Source: Arthrobacter sp. EM1 (GTDB taxonomy: Bacteria; Actinomycetota; Actinomycetes; Actinomycetales; Micrococcaceae). Taken from it: a stretch of 64,000 bases of DNA. The notes beneath the pieces are model-generated. The model worked only from the letters and a program-made list of their open reading frames with translations. It had not been told where the DNA came from and did no database searches. Positions within the stretch are counted from its first letter, which is position 1. Each line of letters begins with the position of its first letter. Made by a program: the position numbers and the translations under genes. The DNA is taken from assembly GCF_029964055.1 (NCBI RefSeq), contig NZ_CP124836.1, positions 3,410,001-3,474,000 on the forward strand, in the 5' to 3' direction. Below are positions 51,448-59,757 of the stretch, one piece after another.

Positions 51448-53079
51448 TTAGTACGCGCCCGCAGGCACGCACATTGCCCTGAAGGTGCGCCAGATGATGA
51501 TGACGTCGCCCATGATCGACCAGTTCTCCACGTAGTAGAGATCCAGGCGCACCGCTTCGTCCCACGGCAGATCCGAACGGCCGTTGACTTGCCACAGGCC
51601 GGTAATCCCGGGCTTGATCAGCAGCCGTCGGTGCGTGTGCCTCTCGTAGCCGACCACCTCGCGCTGCAGCGGCGGCCGGGGCCCGACCAGGCTCATTGCT
51701 CCTGAGAGGACATTCCAGAACTGCGGCAGCTCGTCCAGCGAGTACCGGCGCATCCACCGCCCGCAGCGGGTCACCCGGGGGTCGTTGTGCATCTTGAAGA
51801 GAACCCCGGCGCCGTCGTTTTGGCCGGAAAGAACTGCCAGCGCGGCGTCGGCATCGGTGACCATGGATCTGATCTTGAGCATCCGGAACGGCTTTCCGGC
51901 TTTCCCGACGCGCTCCTGCCTGAAGAGAACGGGCCCGGGGCTGTCGTGTTTGACGATGATCGCGAGGACGAGAAAAAGCGGGGCCAGCAAGGCCAGGGCG
52001 GCCGAGGCCACAACGATGTCCAGCAGTCGCTTGAAGGCATGTTTGGCGCCGCTGTACCGGGGCACATCCACGTGCATCAGCGGCAACCCCTCCACCGGCC
52101 GCCAGTGGATCCGCGGCCCGGCAACATTGGTCAGGGACGAAGCGAGGACCAGCTCCGCCTTGTGCTCCTCCAGCCCCCAGCCCAGCTCACGGATGTATTG
52201 GTTACCGCCGGGTACCGGTCCGGCCACGATCACCGCTTCCGCCCCGCAGCGGCCGACGGTCCGGACAACGTCATCGGTGGAGGACAGCACGGGCACCCGG
52301 CGGCCGTCGACGTCGAAGGTTGTCCCCCGCCGCCCGCCCGGCAACGCCACACCGAGGATTTCGTAGACGGCCCCGGACTTCTTGGAGATCCGCTTGAGCA
52401 CGTAGCGCACGTCCTCGGGCTCGCCGATCACAATCGCCCGCACGAGGAACTGCCCCAGGGCCTGACGGGAGTTGTACCATCGGCGCGCCGTCCAGCGGCC
52501 ACCGGGCAACAGGACGAGTCCCAGCGGGAGCGAGACCAAATGGAACGCCGATGCCGGCTGGACACGAAAAGCAACAAGACCCACGGCGAGCAATCCGAAG
52601 ACCGCGCCACTTGCCGCGGCCACGCGCTTGTATTCACTGGTCCCGGCACCGAGGATCTTTGTGTCCCTGGTCCGGTAGAGACCGAGTGCGGCGACCCACA
52701 GGATGCCCAGGACCGCGCCGATCACAGCCGCGTTGAGATCAGCGAGGCTTCCTGTGAGAGGCTGGCCACCCTCGAAGCGGACCAGGAATCCGGCAAAGAC
52801 ACAGGCGGCGACCAGCAGGGCGTCCGTGCCGCGCAGTACCCGCCGCAAGAACCGTGCCCACTCCCGGCCCGAGAGCCGGTCAGGGGCCCGGACTGCCGGG
52901 ACTGCGGCGGGCAACGGCTGGGGTCGAAAAATTACCGGTGGGATGCGTGCGTCGTGTTCGGCGTGGCGTTGGTGCGGGGCGTATGCGAGGTCGGCCATAG
53001 TCCCGCCGGCGCGGCTGGCACCGTGTCCCGGGGCCGCTGGGGTCAGCCCCGGGGCCATCCACTCCGGACGCGCTGTCAC
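51448..53079 (-). CDS. Polyprenyl-phosphate hexose-1-phosphate transferase
   Basis: 543-residue membrane enzyme (WbaP/CpsE-like) that puts the first sugar phosphate on undecaprenyl phosphate. Residues about 85-205 hold four to five helices and a coenzyme A-binding-like middle domain (AIVIGEPEDVRYVL); residues about 345-540 are the catalytic domain with KRLLDIVVASAALALL, ERVGKAGKPFRMLKIRSM, RRYSLDELPQFWNVL and SLVGPRPPL, ITGLWQVNGRS. GTG at 53079 with AGGA 7 nt upstream. First gene of the operon, so it commits the lipid-linked glycan. Confidence 0.93.
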   Translation of the reverse strand: MTARPEWMAPGLTPAAPGHGASRAGGTMADLAYAPHQRHAEHDARIPPVIFRPQPLPAAVPAVRAPDRLSGREWARFLRRVLRGTDALLVAACVFAGFLVRFEGGQPLTGSLADLNAAVIGAVLGILWVAALGLYRTRDTKILGAGTSEYKRVAAASGAVFGLLAVGLVAFRVQPASAFHLVSLPLGLVLLPGGRWTARRWYNSRQALGQFLVRAIVIGEPEDVRYVLKRISKKSGAVYEILGVALPGGRRGTTFDVDGRRVPVLSSTDDVVRTVGRCGAEAVIVAGPVPGGNQYIRELGWGLEEHKAELVLASSLTNVAGPRIHWRPVEGLPLMHVDVPRYSGAKHAFKRLLDIVVASAALALLAPLFLVLAIIVKHDSPGPVLFRQERVGKAGKPFRMLKIRSMVTDADAALAVLSGQNDGAGVLFKMHNDPRVTRCGRWMRRYSLDELPQFWNVLSGAMSLVGPRPPLQREVVGYERHTHRRLLIKPGITGLWQVNGRSDLPWDEAVRLDLYYVENWSIMGDVIIIWRTFRAMCVPAGAY

Positions 53080-53419
53080 CGGCGTTCCTCAAACCCGTGG
53101 CCCGCAGCTTTGGGAACACTTTCATCCACACAGCGGAAGGGAGCCCGGCGCAGGGAAGATCGTTCCGTCGAAAAAACATCCCGTGTGAACGCCAACCAGC
53201 GCGTCATAGTGACTCCGTCCAGAATGCATTGGCTGCATCGGGTGATCCCTGAGTCAATCTAGGTTGGGAGGAATACGGCAGTCACGAGTGATTCGTACTC
53301 GCCTTTGCGAACCACACTCCGGAGACTTACCCGGGTAGTACTCATGGCCGGGGCCCAGCCACCCCGGCTTGTGCCGGAAATGCGAAGTCAAGTATCGCCG
53401 AGGACCGCCCGCCGATACT
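53080..53419. promoter_or_regulatory. Upstream region of the polysaccharide operon
   Basis: 340 nt without a gene, between the operon and the lipid kinase. A perfect 5-7-5 inverted repeat CGAGT-GATTCGT-ACTCG lies at 53285-53301. A TTGACT at about 53259 is on the minus strand but no good -10 was found. The region probably holds the operon promoter and a regulator site; no coding sequence is seen. Confidence 0.4.
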
Positions 53420-54358
53420 TCAGCCGGCCATCCGGATCGTCAAAGCACCTCGATCGATGGCCACAGCCAAATGCGTTCCGGCACCGAGATGGTCACCGTC
53501 CAGCTGGAACTCCTGCTCGCGCTCCAAGGTGATCTCGGCGGCCTTGCCCTGGAAGTACTCGACTGACTCGGTCTCGCGCTTGTTCCGGCCGAAGATCCCG
53601 GCGACAACGCCCAGCCAGCCAAACCGGCCGCGGGGCGCCAGGACCAACAGGTCCAGCACACCGTCGTCGAACTTGGCATCGGGAAAAATCTCGACTCCGC
53701 CCATGATCCGGCCGCAATTGCCGATCATAACGCTGCGGATCCTGCGTTGGACGGTTTTCCCGCCGTCGACGCTGATCTTCGCCTTAACCGGTTTGCCCGG
53801 AAGCTTACGGATGCCCGCTTCCACGTAGGCCACCCAGCCCATCCGGTCCTTCAGCACGTCCACGGTGTCGGCCATAATTGCCGCATCGTAGCCGAGACCG
53901 GCCATGACCAGGAACAACTGCTGCTCATCGGAGTGGTCGAGTGTTGCCTTGACGACATCGATGGTCCGTTCGCTGCCGGTGAGGACGCCCCGGCAGGCTG
54001 CAACCGGATCGCTGATGTCCACGCCGAGGTTGCGGGCCAGGAGGTTCCCGGTCCCCAGCGGCACCAGACCCATGGGCGTTTTGGTGCCTGCGAGCACCTC
54101 CGCGACGCAGCGCACGGTCCCGTCGCCGCCGGCCGCGATTACAACGTCGACCCCGGCCTCCAGTGCCTGGCGGGCCTGGCCGGTGCCCGGGTCCTCGATG
54201 CTGGTTTCGAGCCACAGCGGTTCAGCCCAGCCTTGTGTTTCGCAAAGCCGCAAGATCTCGCGCTGGAGCTCCGGTCCACCGGATTTGGCGGGGTTGATAA
54301 CGACGGCGGCGCGCCGGGGTGGTGTAGTGCGTTCAGGCTCGGAATCGTTCTCTGGCAT
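53420..54358 (-). CDS. Diacylglycerol kinase family lipid kinase
   Basis: 312 residues from ATG 54358 with GAAGGA before it. The GGDGT motif lies in AAGGDGTVRCVAEVL, followed by PLGTGNLLARNLG; C-terminal domain ends with DGDHLGAGTH. It probably phosphorylates diacylglycerol or a sphingoid-like lipid for phospholipid turnover (DgkB/YegS type). The upstream open frame is not supported. Confidence 0.92.
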   Translation of the reverse strand: MPENDSEPERTTPPRRAAVVINPAKSGGPELQREILRLCETQGWAEPLWLETSIEDPGTGQARQALEAGVDVVIAAGGDGTVRCVAEVLAGTKTPMGLVPLGTGNLLARNLGVDISDPVAACRGVLTGSERTIDVVKATLDHSDEQQLFLVMAGLGYDAAIMADTVDVLKDRMGWVAYVEAGIRKLPGKPVKAKISVDGGKTVQRRIRSVMIGNCGRIMGGVEIFPDAKFDDGVLDLLVLAPRGRFGWLGVVAGIFGRNKRETESVEYFQGKAAEITLEREQEFQLDGDHLGAGTHLAVAIDRGALTIRMAG

Positions 54359-54587
54359 AACGTCCTTCAAGACATAGCGGGCGTGGGGTGTCCCGGATTG
54401 AAATCCTAGCGGGATTCCGTGCTTAACTTCGGCGGCTGGGCCGCGAACCGTGGACGTCCGCGTGTCACGGTCACTAGACTGGCCATGCTCAAGTACTGGA
54501 GCCTTCCGGGATGGGAATCCTGCCGGGAAGGCCGCCCGCCAGGATCGGCCTGGCGGGACGCGTTCCAGGGGCGGGAAGCGGGAGCAC
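54359..54587. other. Divergent gap between lipid kinase and a small ORF
   Basis: 229 nt. It holds the kinase Shine-Dalgarno and that of the next small gene; no other signal was recognised. Confidence 0.3.
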
Positions 54588-54827
54588 ATGTCGGAAGCAC
54601 AGGAGAATTTCTCGGCCGAGGCCGAGGCGTCCAGCATGGATCCCCATGATTGGGGCCGGGCCATGGCGCTGGCCGTCACGCGGCTGGCAGAACAGATCGC
54701 CCCGACGGACAGCGAGGACATCCATGCCTCGCTGGTGGGCAGGAACCTCCACCTTAAGATCCGTGACGACGCCGCGGGGGTCACTATTACGGTCTCGACC
54801 GCCCCTTCGCCGGACTCCGTCAACTGA
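54588..54827 (+). CDS. Small acidic hypothetical protein
   Basis: 79 residues from ATG 54588, preceded by GGGAG. Acidic at the start (MSEAQENFSAEAEASS) with a helix (DWGRAMALAVTRLAEQI) and a polar beta-like C-terminus. I do not recognise the family. It stands beside the gene remnants at 54840. Confidence 0.5.
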   Translation: MSEAQENFSAEAEASSMDPHDWGRAMALAVTRLAEQIAPTDSEDIHASLVGRNLHLKIRDDAAGVTITVSTAPSPDSVN

Positions 54828-54839
54828 GTGCAGCGAGCG

Positions 54840-55012
54840 TCAGGACGACAGGTCGGCGGAGATGAGTTCGGCGGTAGCAACCGTCGCCTCGCGCACCGAG
54901 CCCAAGTAGGCCGCCGGGTCGGGCTGGCCGGCAAACGATTGGGCGTGCAGGGACACGTTAATGGCAGCGACCACCTTGAGGCCGTCATGGACCGGCGCGG
55001 CTACGCCGCCTC
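54840..55012 (-). pseudogene. Remnant: C-terminal end of an IclR-type regulator
   Basis: Reading the minus strand from about 55012 to the stop at 54840 gives about 55 residues with VAAPVHDGLKVVAAINVSLH and VREATVATAELI, the end of an IclR effector domain. There is no N-terminal DNA-binding part. It abuts the transporter remnant on the other strand. Confidence 0.65.
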
Positions 55013-55271
55013 CAACGCTGTCTGGCCGTCCTTTTACGCCGAGATGTTCAGCACCAGGGTCCGCTTCTCCGGCCTGGCCATCGGCACCCAGCTCGGCTTC
55101 CTGATGGCAGGCTTCGCCCCGGCGATCGTCGCGGCCATGGGCGGCATCAAGCCCGGCGGCTGGGTCCAGATCAGCATCTTCACCGGCGCCATCTGTGTCA
55201 CCGCGGCCGTCTCGGCCCTGACCGCCAAGGAATCCTTCAAAATTCCCACCAAGGAGCTCGGCCTCAAGTAA
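54999..55271 (+). pseudogene. Remnant: C-terminal end of an MHS-family MFS transporter
   Basis: About 90 residues, from YAASNAVWPSFYAEMF through FSTRVRFSGLAIGTQLGF and two further helices to the stop at 55269-55271. MHS transporters (shikimate, proline or aromatic acids) carry this motif at the last third of the protein; the first two thirds are missing. The junction with the IclR remnant is at about 54995-55020. Confidence 0.65.
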
Positions 55272-55286
55272 CCCGGCCGCTGCGGG

Positions 55287-55395
55287 CAGGGCCGGTCCGG
55301 TCAGGTCCGGTCAGGGCCGGTCCGGGCCGGTCCGGGCCGGTCCGGTCAGGTCCGGTCAGGGCCGGTCCGGGCCGGTCCGGGCCGGTCCGGTCAGG
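55287..55395. repeat. GC-rich tandem repeat, 45-bp unit
   Basis: Two full copies of a 45-bp unit start at 55294 and 55339, with a third partial copy at 55384. Each unit is itself built of 10-bp blocks such as GGTCCGGTCA and GGTCCGGGCC. It is intergenic, between the transporter remnant and the ligase stop; unlikely to be coding. Confidence 0.8.
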
Positions 55396-55398
55396 GTG

Positions 55399-56481
55399 TC
55401 AGGATGGCGCCTTTCCGTTCCCCAGGACCGCGGCCAGATCGAAGCCCGCCGGCACCTCGAGCTGGTCATAGGTGCAGGAGCGCGGCTCCCGGTCCGGGCG
55501 CCAGCGGACAAACTGCGTTGTGTGGCGGAACCTTTGACCCTCCATGTGGTCGTATTTCACCTCCAACACCCGGTCCGGCCGAAGCGGGGTAAACGAGAGG
55601 TCCTTGCCACCGCTCCACCGGCTGCCCTCGGCGTTGCGGGGTGTCCGGGTCCCTTCATCCTGGTGGGTCCGGGCCCAAGGGTGGCCCTCACCGCCGGCCA
55701 CCAGCGGCTGGAGTTCACCGTAGAGGTCCTTGCGCCGCTGCATCGGGAAAGCCCCCACAACTCCGACGTTGGCGAGTCTGCCGGCAGCGTCATAAAGTCC
55801 CAGCAGGAGCGACCCGACGCGGTCCGGCCCGGAAGTGTGCACCCGGTACCCGGCGAGAACGCAGTCCGCGGTGCGTTCGTGCTTGACCTTGAACATCGAG
55901 CGTTTGTCCGGCAGATACTTCCCGTCGAGGGGTTTGGCCACGATCCCGTCGAGACCGGCTCCCTCGAACCGGTGAAACCATTCCTTTGCTGTTCCCCGGT
56001 CCCGGGTCGCGGCGGTGAGGTGGATTGGCGGGGCACTGCCGGCGAGCACACGCTCCAAGGCGGCACGCCGCTCGGCGAACGGACGGTCGGTCAGGTCCTC
56101 GTCGTCGAGGGCAAGCAGGTCAAACGCGACAAAACTCGCCGGTGTAGCTTCGGCCAGTAGCCGCACCCTGCTTGCGGCAGGATGGATCCGCTGCTGCAGC
56201 AGATCAAAGTCGAGCCGGTCGCCCGAGGCGCCGACCATAATGATCTCCCCGTCAATCACACAGCGCCGCGGAAGATTCATTTTCAGCGCCTCAACCAGCT
56301 CCGGGAAGTAACGCGTTAGGGGCTTAGCGTTGCGGCTGCCGATCTCCACCTCGGCCCCGTCACGGAAGATGAGGGACCTGAAACCGTCCCACTTCGGTTC
56401 GAACATCACCGGGCCCTCCGGCAGGGCCCGCACGGCCTTTGCCAGCATCGGCGCGATCGGCGGCATCAGCGGCAGTTGCAT
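55399..56481 (-). CDS. ATP-dependent DNA ligase, LigC type
   Basis: 360 residues from ATG 56481. Adenylation lysine is Lys30 in FEPKWDGFRS; other ligase motifs are IDGEIIMVG, KPLDGKYLPDKRS and the OB-fold region. The length and absence of polymerase and nuclease domains match LigC, which assists in mycobacterial DNA repair. The start follows the PMxPMLAK N-terminus typical of LigC. Confidence 0.9.
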   Translation of the reverse strand: MQLPLMPPIAPMLAKAVRALPEGPVMFEPKWDGFRSLIFRDGAEVEIGSRNAKPLTRYFPELVEALKMNLPRRCVIDGEIIMVGASGDRLDFDLLQQRIHPAASRVRLLAEATPASFVAFDLLALDDEDLTDRPFAERRAALERVLAGSAPPIHLTAATRDRGTAKEWFHRFEGAGLDGIVAKPLDGKYLPDKRSMFKVKHERTADCVLAGYRVHTSGPDRVGSLLLGLYDAAGRLANVGVVGAFPMQRRKDLYGELQPLVAGGEGHPWARTHQDEGTRTPRNAEGSRWSGGKDLSFTPLRPDRVLEVKYDHMEGQRFRHTTQFVRWRPDREPRSCTYDQLEVPAGFDLAAVLGNGKAPS

Positions 56482-56653
56482 GGCCCTATTGTCCGCCCGG
56501 ACCCCGGCGACCGCCAGCTGCCGCACGGCAACAACCCCGGCGCCGGACGCTTACCCATGTCTTACCGGATCGAAACGAGGTGGCAACATTGGGGCGCCAC
56601 ACTGGAAGCGCCGGCAAGAGCAGGCATCACGCTCCAGTCCAGGAGGTCCCGCC

Positions 56654-56899
56654 ATGTTGAAGGAAGCCACAGCCCACGTGACCCGCATCCGCGCCTTGGA
56701 TCAGTTGCACCGCGGCGACGAGATCGAGGCGCGGCTGAAGGTCGGCCCTAATTACGACGACGTGGTGATCCGCCGCGGATGCGTCCAGGAAACCGCCCCC
56801 GGAATCAGCGTCGTGTGGATTATGGACCGGCAATCGGGCAGCCGGAAGGCGATTAACACCGACGAGTGCAGCCTCTGGCGGGTCGCTGCAAGCAGCTAG
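56654..56899 (+). CDS. Small hypothetical protein
   Basis: 81 residues from ATG 56654 with AGGAGG at 56641-56646, 7 nt away, which is among the best ribosome sites in the window. Charged and soluble (TAHVTRIRALDQLHRGDEIEARLK), with a Trp near the end. Family not recognised. Its 3' end overlaps the end of the MoaD-like gene by 4 nt on the other strand. Confidence 0.65.
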   Translation: MLKEATAHVTRIRALDQLHRGDEIEARLKVGPNYDDVVIRRGCVQETAPGISVVWIMDRQSGSRKAINTDECSLWRVAASS

Positions 56900-57183
56900 C
56901 CGCCCGCGACGGACTGGATGATCAGGAGCTCCTCACCCGGTGACACCCTGGTGCCCAGGCCTTGCAGCCGCCGGATTTCATTCCCGTTGACGTATATATT
57001 CACGTGACGCCGGACCGTCCCGGTTTCGTCCCGGAGCCGCCTTGCCAGGGCCGGGTATTCGTCGGCGACCAGGTCAAGCAAAGCCGCCACCGTCACCTCC
57101 GCGGCTACGGGTGCAGTCAGGAAGGACTGCCCGCCGGCAAGGGGATGGAGCACACTCGGCAACACCACGCTGATCCCGGCCAC
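56896..57183 (-). CDS. MoaD/ThiS family sulfur-carrier-like protein
   Basis: 95 residues, beta-grasp fold. The C-terminal Gly-Gly (SVAGG) is the adenylated and thiolated tail of MoaD, ThiS and CysO. The segment VNIYVNGNEIRRLQGLGTRVSPGEELLIIQSV is typical. It lies 6 nt after the BNR-repeat gene on the same strand and so is probably cotranscribed with it rather than with molybdopterin genes. Confidence 0.85.
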   Translation of the reverse strand: MAGISVVLPSVLHPLAGGQSFLTAPVAAEVTVAALLDLVADEYPALARRLRDETGTVRRHVNIYVNGNEIRRLQGLGTRVSPGEELLIIQSVAGG

Positions 57184-57189
57184 GGCGAC

Positions 57190-58329
57190 TCAGGCATTCG
57201 CCGGGATGCCGGGCGTGGCCGTGCCGGACACCAGCGCCGGGCTTACAGCTGCGGCCCGCACGCACAGCACGTCGGGCAGGTGCGAAGCCAGCTCGGTGAA
57301 GTGGGCGCCTTCGTCGGCGCTGGCGTAAACGCTGCCGCCTCGCGTACCGAAGTACACCCCGGCAGGTTCCGCAGCGTCGACGCAGGCTGCGTCCCGCAGC
57401 ACGGCGTTGAACTCAGCCTCTGGGAGCCCGTCGTCCAGGCGCTCCCAGCTCGCGCCGGCGTCGACTGTGCGGTGGACCGCCAACTTACCCTCGGGCGGGA
57501 TTCGTTCGCCGTCGGCCTTGAGCGGGATGACCCAGGCGGTCCCGGCCCGCCGCGGATGCGTGAGCATCACGAATCCGAAGTCCGCGGGCAGACCGTCAGC
57601 GATCGAGGTCCAGCTCTCGGCATTGTCGTCGCTGCGGTAAACACCGTGGTGGTTCTGGGCATAGAGCCGGCCTTCGACCGAGGCGTCGGCGGCAATCTTG
57701 TGCACACACTGACCGAACTCCGGGTTGGGATCGGGCATAAAGTAGGCCGAAATTCCCTGGTTGCGCGGCTCCCAGGAGCTCCCGCCGTCGAGCGAGCGGT
57801 AGACGCCGCCGGTGCTCATCGCGACGTGAACCTTCTCACCGGTGCGGTCCACAACGATGGAGTGCGCCGCAGCGCCACCGTAGCCGGCACCCCATTCACT
57901 GCGGTGCGGGTGGTCCCAGAGCCCGCGGTTAAGTTCGAAGTGTTCACCGCCATCGATCGATTTCCAGACCGAGATCGGCTCACAGCCGGCCCAGACGACG
58001 CCGGGGCGGGACTCGGCATCGGGGTAGATCTGCCAGATGCGTTCGAGCGCAGCATCCGTGCCCGCCGGAAAGCGGATGGCACCCTGCTCGGGCTCGCTCC
58101 AGGTCTCGCCCAGGTCATCGGAGTGGAAGACCGTGGGACCCCAATGCTCCGAGCGGACGCCGGCCAGGATCCGGGTCCGGCCATCCCTGCTGTCGATGCC
58201 GATACTGGGGACTTCGCTCATCAGGAAATGCGGGCCGGAAAGGGACCAGTCCTTGCGGTCGGGGCTGGTAGCGAGCCAGAGACCTTTTTTGGTGCCGATC
58301 GCCAGGACATAACTCTCTTCGGTAGCCAT
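57190..58329 (-). CDS. BNR/Asp-box repeat beta-propeller protein (sialidase-like)
   Basis: 379 residues from ATG 58329; an ATG 12 nt upstream at 58341 is also possible. Repeated blades with S-x-D-x-G-x-x-W motifs such as SDDLGETWSE, SLDGGSSWE, SDDNAESWTS and TVDAGASWER. Likely a six-bladed propeller; most exo-alpha-sialidase-like proteins of this type in actinobacteria lack a proven activity. No signal peptide is seen. It is coupled with a MoaD-like gene. Confidence 0.85.
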   Translation of the reverse strand: MATEESYVLAIGTKKGLWLATSPDRKDWSLSGPHFLMSEVPSIGIDSRDGRTRILAGVRSEHWGPTVFHSDDLGETWSEPEQGAIRFPAGTDAALERIWQIYPDAESRPGVVWAGCEPISVWKSIDGGEHFELNRGLWDHPHRSEWGAGYGGAAAHSIVVDRTGEKVHVAMSTGGVYRSLDGGSSWEPRNQGISAYFMPDPNPEFGQCVHKIAADASVEGRLYAQNHHGVYRSDDNAESWTSIADGLPADFGFVMLTHPRRAGTAWVIPLKADGERIPPEGKLAVHRTVDAGASWERLDDGLPEAEFNAVLRDAACVDAAEPAGVYFGTRGGSVYASADEGAHFTELASHLPDVLCVRAAAVSPALVSGTATPGIPANA

Positions 58330-58397
58330 GCCCCCATGCAACCACTACCTGCTGCTGGCCGCAATGGTGTCTTCCCGTGCGCTTTTGTTCGGCTTTG

Positions 58398-58607
58398 TCA
58401 GTCCACGTATTCGGACTGAGTGGCGATGAAGTCCCAATCGGCGCCGGTAAGCACCCCGGAAACATCCGCCGGGTGGGGGCCGCCGGCCTCGGCAATTCCC
58501 TGGAGTACCGGCAGCGGGAACTCGGCGGCGCGAAGGTTTTCCCGCAGCCACTCCTTGCTCGCCAGATCCAGATCCAGCCACCACATAAAGATTTCCACAG
58601 CGGTCAC
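58398..58607 (-). CDS. Small hypothetical protein
   Basis: 69 residues from GTG 58607, with AGGAAAGG close upstream. An amphipathic N-terminus (FMWWLDLDLASKEWLREN) and an acidic C-terminus. No family recognised. Confidence 0.5.
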   Translation of the reverse strand: MTAVEIFMWWLDLDLASKEWLRENLRAAEFPLPVLQGIAEAGGPHPADVSGVLTGADWDFIATQSEYVD

Positions 58608-58674
58608 CCTTTCCTCAGTTTCTCAACGTTAGGCCGCGTCCCAGGGGTGTTCAAGAGCCGGTTGACCCTGGCGG

Positions 58675-59025
58675 CTACAGGTCCTCGAGCACGACGGCGG
58701 GCCGTTCGAGTGCGCCCGGGACGATCGAGTAGTAGGCCCAGGTGCCACGCTTTTCGCGGTGCAGCAGGCCTGCGTCCACGAGGATCCTAAGGTGATGGGA
58801 AACCGTCGGCTGGCCGAGCTCAAGGGGTGCAGTAAGGTCGCAGACGCAAGCCTCGCCGCCGTCGGACGCCTTGATGATGGACAACAGCCGCAGCCGGTTC
58901 GGGTCGGCAAGGGCCTTGAAGAATTGGGCCTTGCCCTGCGCCTGATCCGCAGCCAAAAATGGCATCCCGGACGAGGTGCCGGATATTTCCGCGGCCGCGG
59001 GCTTAACAATCTGCAGCGTCGTCAT
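58675..59025 (-). CDS. ArsR family metal/metalloid-responsive repressor
   Basis: 116 residues. Winged helix with QFFKALADPNRLRLLSII and VSHHLRILVDAGLL. Cys60 and Cys62 in ACVCDL form the ELCVCDL-type metal site of arsenic/antimony and cadmium sensors. Start at ATG 59025 lies 6 nt after a CATAAT -10; a longer frame to 59043 begins inside the operator. Divergent from a universal stress protein gene, which is the most likely other target. No efflux or reductase gene is next to it. Confidence 0.9.
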   Translation of the reverse strand: MTTLQIVKPAAAEISGTSSGMPFLAADQAQGKAQFFKALADPNRLRLLSIIKASDGGEACVCDLTAPLELGQPTVSHHLRILVDAGLLHREKRGTWAYYSIVPGALERPAVVLEDL

Positions 59026-59031
59026 CGCTCC

Positions 59032-59062
59032 ATTATGCACCATATTGACAGTGGTCGATATG
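59032..59062 (-). promoter_or_regulatory. ArsR operator and leaderless promoter
   Basis: CATATTGAC-AGTG-GTCGATATG style palindrome at 59041-59062 (9-bp arms, one mismatch) directly upstream of CATAAT (59037-59032, minus strand), itself 6 nt before the ArsR ATG. Symmetry and position fit autorepression; the Usp gene starts 73 nt away on the other strand. Confidence 0.75.
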
Positions 59063-59134
59063 GTGGGCAGGGTTGAAACCCGGACCGGGGAATAAGCCCC
59101 TGTTCGCGCCGCGGGGCAGGGGAAAGAATGGAGT

Positions 59135-59647
59135 ATGTCCGCCGAGCGCCAGATTGCCCAGCCCCCGCTTGTTGTCGGCGTGCTCCCGGGGCAGAGCCCC
59201 GGGGTGCTCCAGACCGCAGCCGCACTGGCGGCTGGCCTCGGTACCGAGCTGATCTGCGCCCACGTGGATGAAGAAAGCTATCTGGTGGAGTGGGACCCGA
59301 CGCGGTCCGCGCACCGGCTCTCGCTGCACCCGGACACGGACAACGCCGAGATCAGGGCAGTGGCCCGGGAACTGCGGAGCATGATCAACGCCGCCTGCGA
59401 CCCGTTGGGTATTCCGTGGACCCTGCGGACGCTGGCGGGGGACCCGGCCCGGGCGCTTGGCAGGCTTGCGGCTGAGGTCGGCGCCCCCATGATTATCGTG
59501 GGTACGCCGGAACCCGGGCTGGGGCACCGCGTCTCCGCGGCCCTCAACGGTTCGGTGGCCGCTTGGCTCAGCCACCACCAGGACCATCCGATCCTGGTGG
59601 TTCCGGTCCGGCCCGCAGTCCATCACCAGACAAAACATGACTCGTGA
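59135..59647 (+). CDS. Universal stress protein (UspA family)
   Basis: 170 residues, single Usp domain; starts PPLVVGVLPGQSPGVLQ and ends with GSVAAWLSHHQDHPILVVPV. The ATP-binding loop is less clear than in the Usp at 22871 (VGTPEPGLGHRVSAALNGS), though a G-x2-G-x9-G(S) pattern can be traced. Divergent from the ArsR gene and likely under its control. Confidence 0.85.
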   Translation: MSAERQIAQPPLVVGVLPGQSPGVLQTAAALAAGLGTELICAHVDEESYLVEWDPTRSAHRLSLHPDTDNAEIRAVARELRSMINAACDPLGIPWTLRTLAGDPARALGRLAAEVGAPMIIVGTPEPGLGHRVSAALNGSVAAWLSHHQDHPILVVPVRPAVHHQTKHDS

Positions 59648-59757
59648 GCTAATGGTTTGCGCGTTGTCTAAGGGTTCAACCGAACCTCCCGTAAGTAAAG
59701 TGAAAGTACTTATTCGGGGTGCTGGCTTTCTCCACTTACCGCCGAGTATGGTTGAAT

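Noticed and set aside
54828..55271. Continuous 147-codon plus-strand frame as a real gene
   Set aside because: Only the last 90 codons have transporter character; the first part is antisense to an IclR remnant.
55287..55395. Tandem repeat as a CRISPR array
   Set aside because: The units are contiguous without unique spacers and no cas gene is present.
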